DNA of 64,000 nucleotides. Source: Corallococcus macrosporus DSM 14697 (GTDB lineage Bacteria; Myxococcota; Myxococcia; Myxococcales; Myxococcaceae). The stretch is taken from assembly GCF_002305895.1 (NCBI RefSeq), contig NZ_CP022203.1, positions 8,760,001-8,824,000 on the forward strand. Reading direction: 5' to 3'. A program made the position numbers and the translations under genes. Positions 36,202 through 44,397 of the stretch are shown here, piece by piece; the first letter of the stretch is position 1, and every line of letters starts with the position of its first letter. The notes under the pieces are model-generated. The model did not search any database. It worked only from the letters and a program-made list of their open reading frames with translations, and was not told the DNA's origin.

Positions 36202-36325
36202 GACGGCCGAGGGTTGCACGCTCGCCGGGTCCTGCAAGTTTCCGTCCGCCGCCCTGGCGCATCCCCCACCCCGAAACCTACCCACCAAGTCAGGACACTA
36301 CCTCAAAGGGCAAACGTCATGCTAT

Positions 36326-36403
36326 GGACCTCCAAGGTTGAATCATGACGCCCCCCACAATGACAGCCGCTGGAACCTCGTCTGATTTGGACCTCCAGGG
36401 TCC
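36326..36403. promoter_or_regulatory. pair of GGACCTCCA(A/G)GGT direct repeats between the XRE regulator and kinase
   Basis: GGACCTCCAAGGTTG at 36326-36340 and GGACCTCCAGGGTCC at 36389-36403, 63 bp apart (about six helical turns). The second is a perfect 5-bp dyad GGACC-N5-GGTCC. Spacing on the same helix face suggests operators, plausibly for the divergent XRE protein, close to the kinase start at 36422. Confidence 0.5.
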
Positions 36404-36421
36404 GATGGGAGCCCACCCGTG

Positions 36422-37591
36422 ATGCCCGGAGAGGATTTGCACCCGCTGATGCTCCAGGAGTCAGAGGAGGTGGGTGCCTTCCGCATCATCCGGCGGCTGG
36501 CCACCGGCGGCTTCGGCGCCATCTTCCTGGCCGAGTCGGAGACGCACCGGCAGGTGGCGCTGAAGTTCGCGCTCCAGGGCCCCTCGGAGGAGGCCGCGCC
36601 CGGCGCGGACGCCCGGACGTGGAAGGAGGTCCACGTCCTGATGCGCCTGGAGCACCCCAACGTCGTGGAGCTGCTGGGCTACCGGCGGTGGCCGGACGCG
36701 CGCAATGGCTACCTGGTCCTCATCATGGGCTACGTGGAGGGCCCCACCCTGTCCGAGTGGGCCCTGTCCGAGGCGCCCACGCCGCGGCGCGCGGTGCAGG
36801 TGTTCCAGCAGCTCGCGCTCACGCTGGACGCCATCCACCGCGCGGGCGTGCTCCACCGCGACATCAAGGGCAACAACATCATCATCCGCGCGTCGGACGG
36901 GCAGCCGGTGCTGGTGGACTTCGGCTCGGGGGACCACGCGTGCTCCCCCGTGCTGACCGAGGACACCCTGCCCCCGGGCACGCCCAGCTACCGCAGCCCG
37001 GAGGCGCTGCGCTTCTGGGCCCAGCCGCGCCCGTCGGGTGCGCGCTATGCGTTCGCGCCCACGGATGACCTGTATTCGCTGGGGCTGGTGCTCTACGAGG
37101 TGCTCACCGGGAGCTTCCCCTATCCGGCGTCCCTGCCGCCCGCCGGCCTGCTGGCCTGCATCGAGGCCGGGGGCTTCCTCCCGCCGTCCGTCCACAACCC
37201 GCGCGTGCCGGTGGCGCTGGACGGCATCGTGGAGCGCCTGCTGTCGCCCTCCGCCGCCGGCCGGCCGCCTTCCGGCGCGGCGCTGTTCCACGCGCTGGGC
37301 GCGGCCTTGGACGGCGCGGACGCGTCCTGGGACGCGCCGTTGTTCCCGCCCCGGGCGCCCGAGGACGCCGTCACCGAGGAGGCCCTGGAGTTCTTCGACG
37401 GGGACGAGGAGGCGCGGGAGCTGCGCCGCTGGATGCGCGCTCCAGAGCGGGCCCGCCCGCCCGCGACCCTGGCGCCGCCCACGGAGCCCGCCTCACCGTG
37501 GGCCCCGCTGGAGGCCCACGCGCGCCCCGGGTGGCGGCGGTGGCTGGGCGCGCTGAAGCGGCGCTGGGCCGCGCTGCGCGCGTGGCGCTGA
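36422..37591 (+). CDS. Hanks-type Ser/Thr protein kinase
   Basis: A 389-residue kinase with every catalytic motif: Gly loop LATGGFGAIFLAE, VALKFA lysine, HRDIKGNN catalytic loop, VDFGSGD Mg motif and GTPSYRSPEAL activation segment. An extra loop lies before subdomain IX (RPSGARYAFAPTDDLYSLG). The C-terminal 80 residues are Pro/Ala/Glu-rich and end with a basic stretch (RRWLGALKRRWAALRAWR) that could bind membrane lipids or nucleic acid. No transmembrane helix or PASTA domain. ATG at 36422 or the adjacent GTG at 36419 may serve as start. It is followed after 57 bp by the pseudokinase gene. Confidence 0.92.
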   Translation: MPGEDLHPLMLQESEEVGAFRIIRRLATGGFGAIFLAESETHRQVALKFALQGPSEEAAPGADARTWKEVHVLMRLEHPNVVELLGYRRWPDARNGYLVLIMGYVEGPTLSEWALSEAPTPRRAVQVFQQLALTLDAIHRAGVLHRDIKGNNIIIRASDGQPVLVDFGSGDHACSPVLTEDTLPPGTPSYRSPEALRFWAQPRPSGARYAFAPTDDLYSLGLVLYEVLTGSFPYPASLPPAGLLACIEAGGFLPPSVHNPRVPVALDGIVERLLSPSAAGRPPSGAALFHALGAALDGADASWDAPLFPPRAPEDAVTEEALEFFDGDEEARELRRWMRAPERARPPATLAPPTEPASPWAPLEAHARPGWRRWLGALKRRWAALRAWR

Positions 37592-37648
37592 GCGCCCCAG
37601 GCCGGACAACCCCTTTCCTTGCATCCAACCTCAGAGGTCCAAGAGCCC

Positions 37649-39301
37649 ATGATGACGCCCGACACGACGACGGAGGAGCTTCCTGGAGGCCCGCGCAGGC
37701 CGCGCGTGCTGTTCACCGTGGCCGGCACGGTGTTCGAGTTCGTCCGCAAGCTGGAGATGCGCTCCACCGGGGAGCTGCTGATGCTGGCGCAGCGGCGCTA
37801 CCGCAACGGCCTGGGCGGCCCGGTGGTGGTGAAGCGGCTGCGCAACCCGGCCACCTTCGTGGAGCGCCGGCGGCTGGTGGAGGAGGTGGACCTGACGTTC
37901 CGGCTCAACCACCCCGCCATCGCCAAGGTGCTGCTGCTGAAGCTGTACCGGGGCGCGCCGCACGTGGTGATGGAGTACGTGGAGGGGCGGTCGCTGGACA
38001 CGGTGTTGAACCTGGCGGCCATGCGGCGGCGGCCCCTGTCCGCGGAGTTCGCGGCGCACGTGACGGCGGAGGTGGCGGAGGCGCTGAACCACGCGCACGC
38101 CCTCACGGACGAGTGGAGCCGGCCGCTGAACATCGTCCACCGGGACGTGAGCCCCCGGAACATCCGCGTGGGCGTCCATGGCGAGGTGAAGCTGACCCAC
38201 TTCACGGTGGCGGCGTCGTCGCTCCCCGGGCGCGAGGTGACGAGCCGCGAATTGGTGAAGGGCGACATCGCGTATGCGTCGCCAGAGGCGCTGCGGCGGC
38301 GGCAGGTGGACGCCCGGTCGGACCTGTTCTCGCTGGGGCTGGTGCTGCTGGAGCTGCTCACGGGCCGGCACCCGCTGATGGTGGATGACGTGGCGCCGGT
38401 GCTGGAGCCGGACCCGCTGGACCTTCAGGCCCAGGGGCCCACGTGGATGCCCGTGAAGGAGGTGGCGGCGCGGATGGCCCAGGTCGGACCGGAGCAGGTG
38501 GAGCGGCTGGCCGCGGGCGTGCCGGAGCCCCTGCGGGTCATCGTGCAGCGGGCGCTGCGGCAGCAGCCGTCGGAGCGGTTCCAGACGGGCGCGGAGATGG
38601 CGGAGGCGCTGCGCGCGTGGCTGGGGACGCAGGAGTTCCACGAGGGACGGCGGGCGATTGCCCGGGAGGTGGAGCAGGCCGCCGTGGAGGCGACGGTGCG
38701 GCGGAACCAGGCGGAGCTGCTGGAGGGAGGGCTGCACCCGGAGGGGCTGACCGTGGAGGAGGCGGCGCTGGCCGGAGAGCCCTCGTCCGAGACGCCGCTG
38801 GGAGAGGCCGCGGGGTCCGCGGTCCGGCTGTCCCAGGTGGCCGAGCTGACGCTGGAGGCGCGCATCACCCAGACGCTGGAGCCGGCGGCGGACGCGCGGC
38901 CCGCCGCCACGGCGGTTGAGGCGGGGGAACCGGCGGCGGACGCGCGGGCCGTCGCCACGGCCGCGGATTCTGGGCCCGCCACTCGGCCCGCCGCCACGGC
39001 CGCGGAAGCGGGGCTCGCCACTCGGCCCGCCGCCACGGCCGCGGAGACGGAGCCCGCCGCCACGACAGCGGAGACGGAGCCCGCCGCCACGGCAGCGGAT
39101 CCTGGGCATGAGCGCCACCCCGCCGGTCCGCCTTCGGAAACCGGAGCGCTTCCGGACGCCTCCGAGGCGCGTGCCACGCCGGTGGTAGCCGAGGCGCGCC
39201 CCGACGCACAGCCCGCAGCGGAGACTGCGCCTTCCGACGACGCGTCGCCCTCGACTCCTGCATCGCCAGAGTCCTCCGGCACGGCACCAGAGAAGCCCTG
39301 A
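37649..39301 (+). CDS. Ser/Thr kinase-like protein lacking the DFG motif (probable pseudokinase)
   Basis: A 550-residue protein. The kinase fold is complete in outline: VVVKRLRN with Lys62, HRDVSPRN at 164-171, IAYASPEAL and DLFSLGLVLLELLTG. But the Mg-binding DFG is replaced by HFT (KLTHFTVAA, residue 184), and the Gly loop is unrecognisable (STGELLMLAQRRY). Both changes predict loss or weakening of phosphotransfer. The C-terminal 170 residues are Ala/Pro/Glu/Thr-rich, with imprecise AATAAE(A/T) repeats. ATG at 37649. Directly downstream of an active kinase, so it could be its regulator or scaffold. Followed by a 20-bp tandem repeat. Confidence 0.85.
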   Translation: MMTPDTTTEELPGGPRRPRVLFTVAGTVFEFVRKLEMRSTGELLMLAQRRYRNGLGGPVVVKRLRNPATFVERRRLVEEVDLTFRLNHPAIAKVLLLKLYRGAPHVVMEYVEGRSLDTVLNLAAMRRRPLSAEFAAHVTAEVAEALNHAHALTDEWSRPLNIVHRDVSPRNIRVGVHGEVKLTHFTVAASSLPGREVTSRELVKGDIAYASPEALRRRQVDARSDLFSLGLVLLELLTGRHPLMVDDVAPVLEPDPLDLQAQGPTWMPVKEVAARMAQVGPEQVERLAAGVPEPLRVIVQRALRQQPSERFQTGAEMAEALRAWLGTQEFHEGRRAIAREVEQAAVEATVRRNQAELLEGGLHPEGLTVEEAALAGEPSSETPLGEAAGSAVRLSQVAELTLEARITQTLEPAADARPAATAVEAGEPAADARAVATAADSGPATRPAATAAEAGLATRPAATAAETEPAATTAETEPAATAADPGHERHPAGPPSETGALPDASEARATPVVAEARPDAQPAAETAPSDDASPSTPASPESSGTAPEKP

Positions 39302-39330
39302 ACACCGTGACGGTTGCGGAGCCACGGCAC

Positions 39331-39590
39331 GCTCGCCGCGCCATGACTCCGCTCGCCGCGCCACGACTCCGCTCGCCGCGCCGCGACTCCGCTCGCCGCG
39401 CCACGACTCCGCTCGCCGCGCCATGACTCCGCTCGCCGCGCCGCGACTCCGCTCGCGGCGCCATGACTCCGCTCGCCGCGCCACGACTCCGCTCGCCGCG
39501 CCATGACTCCGCTCGCCGCGCCACGACTCCGCTCGCCGCGCCACGACTCCGCTCGCCGCGCCGCGACTCCGCTCGCGGCGCCACGGCACG
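39331..39590. repeat. 20-bp tandem repeat, 12 full units and one degenerate
   Basis: Unit GCTCGCCGCGCCAYGACTCC in exact 20-bp register, varying mainly at two positions (CA/CG/TG), with a GCTCGCGGCG variant in two units and a degraded last unit. Both edges carry GCCACGGCAC. It lies in the convergent gap after the pseudokinase gene. Because 20 is not a multiple of three, all frames stay open and generate long false reading frames, but no start or ribosome site supports translation. Not CRISPR: no spacers. A minisatellite whose copy number probably varies between strains. Confidence 0.9.
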
Positions 39591-39606
39591 CGCGGCCGCC
39601 GTCCCC

Positions 39607-40581
39607 TCACAGCATGCCGGCGCCGTACAACAGCCCCACCAGCACCAGCAGCGCGGCCAGGATGACCGCGGCCACGCGCCACGCGGAGATGGGCGCCTCG
39701 CCCAGCACCACGTTCGTGTCCTGCCCGTGCACCAGCACCCGGTACGGCTTGTCCCTGTACCGGTAGGCCAGCACATACACGGGCAGGGCCAGCCGCCGGG
39801 TGCGCAGGCTGGAGAGCGCGACGGCGACGTGGATGTTCCGGAAGCGGTAGCCCGGAATGACACCCTGCTGAAGCCGCTCGCGAGCCAGGCGCTCCACGGC
39901 CTGCAGGATGCTGCGCCGGGCGCCCGAGCGCGTGGCCTCGAAGCGCTCGACGTGCGCGCCTTCGGACCCTCGCGGCGTGTCCTGAGCGGAGCCTTGCTGG
40001 TAGTGGGGCGCCAGCGCTTCACACTCCTTCACCGTCAACCCGCGCGAGGCCGGCACCGGGATGCCCTCGAAGTCGAAGCGCGTCCGGCCCGCGTGTGGCG
40101 CCCACTCCGCCCGCTGCGTCGAGCCCGCGTTCGAATCCGCGGTCCAGCTCACGTCCACGCCCGCATCGAACATCCACGCCGGCCACCACACCGGCCGCAA
40201 CGACGCGAGCGAGGCCTCCTGCGCCAGCCCGGACGGCCGGAAGAAGCCCCCCCGTCCCAGGAAGGCCATCAGCGCGCCACGCGCGGCCTCGGTGCCCACG
40301 GTGAAGGGCAGCCAGTGCTGCGCCTGCTCCACCGGGTCCGCGGTCGTCTCCACATGCGTGACGGAGCCGCAGTAGTCACACCGGGGCGCCTTCGCCTCCA
40401 CGGAGTACTCCACCGCCGCGCCACAACTGTCACAGCGCACCACGCGGGCCCGCGCGCGCTCCACGGCGGCGCGAGGCGGAGGCGGCGCCGTCAACCCGCA
40501 GATGGGGCAGCGCAGGTCCTCCGCCTCCAGCGCGCAGTCACAGCGCCGGCAGGGCGCCACCCTCACCGCCTCGGCGCTCAT
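39607..40581 (-). CDS. zinc-ribbon protein with C-terminal membrane anchor
   Basis: A 324-residue protein. Two zinc ribbons lie at the N-terminus: CRRCDCALEAEDLRCPICG (residues about 11-29) and VRCDSCGAAVEY...PRCDYCG (about 48-72). A soluble domain with WWPAWMFDAGVDVSWTAD follows and a C-terminal helix ISAWRVAAVILAALLVLVG anchors it. The ATG at 40581 has GGGAGG upstream and overlaps the TGA of the preceding gene. The two genes encode paralogous architectures (both contain the PxWxxx...VxGQ...GxAPIS-WxVxAA ending), suggesting a heteromeric membrane complex. Family function unknown; a replication or transcription role from the ribbon alone would be over-reading. Confidence 0.8.
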   Translation of the reverse strand: MSAEAVRVAPCRRCDCALEAEDLRCPICGLTAPPPPRAAVERARARVVRCDSCGAAVEYSVEAKAPRCDYCGSVTHVETTADPVEQAQHWLPFTVGTEAARGALMAFLGRGGFFRPSGLAQEASLASLRPVWWPAWMFDAGVDVSWTADSNAGSTQRAEWAPHAGRTRFDFEGIPVPASRGLTVKECEALAPHYQQGSAQDTPRGSEGAHVERFEATRSGARRSILQAVERLARERLQQGVIPGYRFRNIHVAVALSSLRTRRLALPVYVLAYRYRDKPYRVLVHGQDTNVVLGEAPISAWRVAAVILAALLVLVGLLYGAGML

Positions 40582-41531
40582 CGCCCGCCTCCCATGAACC
40601 ACCCACCCATGGCCAGCACCGCCAGCAGCGTCACCACGGCGGCCAGCACCTTCCACGGGGAGATGGGCGCCTTGCCGTGGACGGCCCCCGTCTGCCCATT
40701 GACGAGCACCCGCAGCGGCGGCGCGTCCTCCGCGTACTTCACCGCCAGCACCCAGACGGGCAGCAGGCACACGTCCAGCGCCTCCCAGTCCAGCCGGGAC
40801 TGGTGCACCAGGTCCTTGTGAGAGTCCCCCGGCATGAAGCGCGACAGCAGCCCGCGCACGCGGTCCACCGCTTCGCTCCGGGCCTGCGCCTGACACCGCG
40901 CCAGCGTGAGCGAGGGCTCCTCCGCCACCCAGCCGGAGATGAGCGCCGGGGTGTAGCGGGCGAGGCCCCGCAGGTCGAAGGGCTCCAGCGCCTCCAGCTC
41001 CGCGTTCTCCAGGCCCTTGGAAGCGGTGACGAGCACGTCCGCCACGTAGCTGGCCAGCTCGCCTTCCAGCGGGCGCCACTCCACGCGCGTCACGGTGCGC
41101 GTGCGGAGGTGCGTCTTCCCGTCCTCGTCCGTCACCGCGTACGTCTCCGTCTCCTGGTAGTTCTCACCAATGGAGGCCCGGTAGCGCGCCTGCGCCAGCA
41201 CGCTGTAGAGGTACGCGGGCACGTACACGCCCCGCACCTCGCCCGGCGCCGCGGAGCGGATGCCCGAGCGCGTGAAGCGGCTGCGCGAGCGCAACCACCG
41301 CGCCACGTGCTCCTGGGCGGCCGTGTGCGTGAGCGCGAAGCCCAGCGCGAAGACGGGCTCGGGGACGCCGGGCACCGGCGGCCGCTCCACCACCGCGGGC
41401 GCGGCGCAGTAGGGGCAGCGCGTGGTGCGCAGCGCGGGCTCCAGCACCAGCCGCGCGCCACAGGACTGACACTCCAGGTGGAGCAGCAGCCCGGCCATGG
41501 AGGACTGCGTCTGTTGGGATTGCTCGGCCAT
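40578..41531 (-). CDS. zinc-ribbon protein with C-terminal membrane anchor, paralogue of the next gene
   Basis: A 317-residue protein with one N-terminal zinc ribbon (ECQSCGARLVLEPALRTTRC PYC region, residues about 19-43), then a domain with VFALGFALTHTAAQEHVARW and VYVPAYLYSVLAQARYRA. It ends in KAPISPWKVLAAVVTLLAVLAMGGW, a tail anchor. The shared ending with the downstream gene (ISPWKVLAAV versus ISAWRVAAVI) and the 4-base overlap indicate an old duplication kept as a coupled pair. The start at 41531 was chosen because the upstream open frame is unrelated low-complexity sequence. Confidence 0.8.
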   Translation of the reverse strand: MAEQSQQTQSSMAGLLLHLECQSCGARLVLEPALRTTRCPYCAAPAVVERPPVPGVPEPVFALGFALTHTAAQEHVARWLRSRSRFTRSGIRSAAPGEVRGVYVPAYLYSVLAQARYRASIGENYQETETYAVTDEDGKTHLRTRTVTRVEWRPLEGELASYVADVLVTASKGLENAELEALEPFDLRGLARYTPALISGWVAEEPSLTLARCQAQARSEAVDRVRGLLSRFMPGDSHKDLVHQSRLDWEALDVCLLPVWVLAVKYAEDAPPLRVLVNGQTGAVHGKAPISPWKVLAAVVTLLAVLAMGGWFMGGGR

Positions 41532-41706
41532 CGCGCGAGTCTTGGCGCACCTGGGCGGGCGCGTCCATCCCGTGGCGCGAGGCGCCCGCGCCAGGTCCCG
41601 CGAGCCCCAGGAGGCCCGCCCGCCTGCCCTCCAGGCTTGCATGCCCGCTGGCCCCGTTGCAGCCGGCCCGCGTCGTCACGAACGTAGTGTGCGGAGGGAA
41701 TTCATC

Positions 41707-42015
41707 ATGGCTCAGCGCGACAAGCAGCGACAGCCGGGCATCCAGCCACCCGAGGATTACTACGGCCGTACGGATGAAACGCAGCCCCCCTCTCTGGCGC
41801 CAGACGAGAACGAACAGGAGCGCACCATGGCGGACACCGCTGAGTCGACTGAGCATACGCAACGCATGCACACCATCGACCCGACGGAACGCACGCCGGG
41901 CGCCATCCTGGATGAGATTGGGGATGGGGATGGTCCGCGCAGCGACGCTGGCACCAACCCGCTGCCCGATACCTACTGGAGCGCCTATCCCGACGGTGAA
42001 CCTCGCAGGGAGTAG
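41707..42015 (+). CDS. small acidic disordered protein
   Basis: A 102-residue product (MAQRDKQRQPGIQPPEDYYG...) dominated by Asp, Glu, Thr, Gln and Pro, with no hydrophobic core, so probably unstructured. GGAGGGA is eight bases upstream of the ATG. No homologous family recognised. Isolated between the divergent zinc-ribbon pair and the next gene. The composition is similar to the N-terminal part of the CBS protein further on. Confidence 0.6.
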   Translation: MAQRDKQRQPGIQPPEDYYGRTDETQPPSLAPDENEQERTMADTAESTEHTQRMHTIDPTERTPGAILDEIGDGDGPRSDAGTNPLPDTYWSAYPDGEPRRE

Positions 42016-42233
42016 AGCCGGTTCGAGGGGCCGCTCGGAGGGCCCTGCCTTCCAGAGCGGCCACCCCTCCCGGCCCGTCCCGGCCGCGCCATCCGCCCTG
42101 GCGCGTCACGCCGCACAGTCCTGACCTACGCCGCCCGTCACCTCCCTGATTTCAAGCACGCACGCCCGCCAATGCGTGTCAGCCCCCCTCTGTACCGTGT
42201 GCTCATTCGCCAGCACCCAGGGGGAGCGATTCC

Positions 42234-42917
42234 ATGGCGGAAATCCGTGAACTGCCGCGTGTGTCCGTGAACAAGTTGGGCGAGTACCTCGTCGCCACGC
42301 CCGCGCGCCGCAAGCGCATCATCCACGACCAGAAGCACCCGCCGGAGCAGCAGTATCTGCGCTACCCGGAGGCGTCGTATGCCATCACGGACTTCCTCTG
42401 CCGCGGCCTGGACATGTCCATCCTCCGCGAGCACCAGCGCCGCTTCGCGTGCAGCGTGCCGCAGACGGAGTTCGAGGCGCAGCGGCTGCAGCTCTGCGCG
42501 GAGGCGCTGGAGCGCTTCGCTGACCTGGTGCCCTGGCTGGACTTGGAGGAGACGCTCATCAGCGCGGTGGGCGCCGAGCCGCCGGTGCTGGAGGTGGCGG
42601 GCGTCACCATCAGCGTGCGGCCGGAGGTCGTGCTCCAGCGCATGGACAGACATGGCAACGCGCGCGTGGGCCTGATGAAGTTGTATTTCTCCAAGCACCA
42701 GCCGCTGGACGAGCGGTCCGGGCAGTACATCGGCACGCTGCTCCAGCGCTTCACCGAGCAGCACCTGTGCCCGCTGGGCCCGTGTGACCACCGCCTCATC
42801 CAGGTGGTGGACGTCTTCGCCGGCACCATCTTCACGGCGCCCCGGGCGCACATCCGCCGGTTGAGCGACGTGGTGCTCGCCTGCGAGGAGATTGCGGAGC
42901 GCTGGTCCGTGCACTGA
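42234..42917 (+). CDS. conserved hypothetical protein
   Basis: A 227-residue mixed alpha/beta protein (MAEIRELPRVSVNKLGEYLV...). It shows a conserved-looking core with EVAGVTISVRPEVVLQ, RVGLMKLYFSK, RSGQYIGTLLQRF and LIQVVDVFAGTIFTAP, plus a C-terminal helix RRLSDVVLACEEIAERW. The order strand-E-strand-K (RPEVVL then LMKLYFSK) faintly recalls PD-(D/E)xK nucleases, but I cannot assign one. ATG at 42234 follows GGGGGAGCGATTCC. The next gene, rocD, starts 139 bp downstream on the same strand. Confidence 0.7.
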   Translation: MAEIRELPRVSVNKLGEYLVATPARRKRIIHDQKHPPEQQYLRYPEASYAITDFLCRGLDMSILREHQRRFACSVPQTEFEAQRLQLCAEALERFADLVPWLDLEETLISAVGAEPPVLEVAGVTISVRPEVVLQRMDRHGNARVGLMKLYFSKHQPLDERSGQYIGTLLQRFTEQHLCPLGPCDHRLIQVVDVFAGTIFTAPRAHIRRLSDVVLACEEIAERWSVH

Positions 42918-43056
42918 CGCGGCGAGCCACGCGGCGTGGGTGCGGTGCGGTGCTCAACGAAAGCGCCGTCTGGGACGCGCGGAGGGTGGACACGCGGCGG
43001 GACATCATCGAAATCGATGCCCCGCTTCGCGCCACCCGACACCCCAGGGAGACTTC

Positions 43057-44277
43057 ATGAGCACCGAGCACGCCGCCCCCGCCCTCTCCACGCGCGACTT
43101 CATCGACCTGGAGGAGCGGTATGGGGCGCACAACTACCATCCGCTGGACCTGGTCATCGAACGGGGCGAGGGCTGCTGGGTCCATGACGTGGAGGGCCGC
43201 AAGTACCTGGACTGCCTGAGCGCGTACTCGGCGGTGAACCAGGGGCACTGCCACCCGCGCATCCTGCGGACGCTGCGCGAGCAGGCCGCGAAGGTGACGC
43301 TGACGTCACGGGCCTTCCGCAACGACCAGCTCCCCCACCTCTACAAGGCCCTGCGGGAGCTGTCCGGGCTGAGCCGCGCGCTGCCGATGAACTCGGGCGC
43401 GGAGGCGTGTGAGACGGCCATCAAGCTGGCGCGCAAGTGGGGCCACACCGTCAAGGGCATCCCGGAGGACCAGGCGGAGGTCATCGTCTTCGCGAACAAC
43501 TTCCACGGGCGCACCATCAGCCTCATCAGCTTCTCCACCGAGCCGAAGTACCGGCACGGCTTCGGCCCCTTCACGCCCGGCTTCACCGTGGTGCCCTACG
43601 ACGACGTGGAGGCGCTGCGGCGCGCGATGACGCCCAACACCTGCGCCATCCTGATGGAGCCCATCCAGGCGGAGGCCGGCGTGTTGATTCCGCGGGACGG
43701 CTACCTGAAGCAGGTGGCCGAGCTGTGCGAGCAGCGCCGGGTGCTCTTCATGGTGGATGAAATCCAGACGGGCCTGGGGCGCACCGGGAAGATGTTCGCG
43801 TTCCAGCACGAGGACGTGCGGCCGGACGTCATCGTGGTGGGCAAGGCGCTGTCGGGCGGCTTCTATCCCGTGTCCGCCGTCATGGCGGATGACGAGGTCA
43901 TGGGCGTGCTCCAGCCGGGCGAGCACGGCAGCACCTATGGCGGCAATCCGCTGGGCTGCGCCGTGGCGCGCACCGCCCTGGACGTGCTGCGCGAGGAGCG
44001 GCTGGTGGAGCGCTCCGCTGAGTTGGGCGAGACGTTCCTGGCCATGCTGAAGACGCTGAAGAACCGCCACATCGTGGAGGTGCGCGGCCGGGGGTTGATG
44101 GTGGGCGTGGCGTTGGACATCTCCGCGCGGCCCGCCTGCGAGGCGTTGATGAAGGAGGGCGTGCTCTGCAAGGAGACGCATGACTCCGTCATCCGGCTCA
44201 CGCCGCCGCTGGTCGTCACCCAGGCCGAGCTGGAGTGGGCCTTCGCGCGCATCCAGAAGGTCATCGAGGCGCTGTAG
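43057..44277 (+). CDS. rocD: ornithine aminotransferase
   Basis: A 406-residue class-III PLP aminotransferase converting ornithine and 2-oxoglutarate to glutamate-5-semialdehyde and glutamate. Key motifs: NSGAEACETAIKLARKW, HGRTIS, EPIQAEAGV, the PLP-Asp motif FMVDEIQTGLGRTG and Schiff-base Lys in VVGKALSGGFYPVSAV, then HGSTYGGNPLGC. YHPLDLVIERGEG at the N-terminus is characteristic of RocD rather than acetylornithine transaminases. GGGAG lies before the ATG. Role in arginine/ornithine catabolism or proline supply. Confidence 0.92.
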   Translation: MSTEHAAPALSTRDFIDLEERYGAHNYHPLDLVIERGEGCWVHDVEGRKYLDCLSAYSAVNQGHCHPRILRTLREQAAKVTLTSRAFRNDQLPHLYKALRELSGLSRALPMNSGAEACETAIKLARKWGHTVKGIPEDQAEVIVFANNFHGRTISLISFSTEPKYRHGFGPFTPGFTVVPYDDVEALRRAMTPNTCAILMEPIQAEAGVLIPRDGYLKQVAELCEQRRVLFMVDEIQTGLGRTGKMFAFQHEDVRPDVIVVGKALSGGFYPVSAVMADDEVMGVLQPGEHGSTYGGNPLGCAVARTALDVLREERLVERSAELGETFLAMLKTLKNRHIVEVRGRGLMVGVALDISARPACEALMKEGVLCKETHDSVIRLTPPLVVTQAELEWAFARIQKVIEAL

Positions 44278-44318
44278 GCCCGGGCGCCACCCGGGCACGC
44301 GAGCGGCCGCGTGCCCGG
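44278..44318 (+). promoter_or_regulatory. two overlapping, mutually exclusive hairpins after rocD
   Basis: Hairpin A GCCCGGG-N5-CCCGGGC (44278-44296) starts right after the TAG. Hairpin B CCGGGCACGC-N8-GCGTGCCCGG (44291-44318, 10 perfect pairs) shares bases with the right arm of A. They cannot form together. No T-run follows. This could end rocD transcripts or act as a switch before the ATPase pair that starts at 44398. Confidence 0.45.
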
Positions 44319-44397
44319 AGCCGCCGCACCGGGGCCTCGGTTGTCCCGACGTGTCACCTTCCGCACCGTGTGGGGGACAGCGCGCGGCGGTGGCGCT

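Noticed and set aside
39331-39590. Possible CRISPR array
   Set aside because: Units abut with no spacers and the repeat is only 20 bp; a minisatellite is the right description.
37631-39682. 683-codon minus-strand frame through the kinase-like gene and the tandem repeat
   Set aside because: Repetitive GERSRGAAS-type translation caused by the 20-bp repeat and codon bias; the plus strand encodes the kinase fold.
42234-42917. PD-(D/E)xK nuclease assignment for the hypothetical protein
   Set aside because: Only a loose RPEVVL...LMKLYFSK resemblance; no clear catalytic Asp and no nuclease context.
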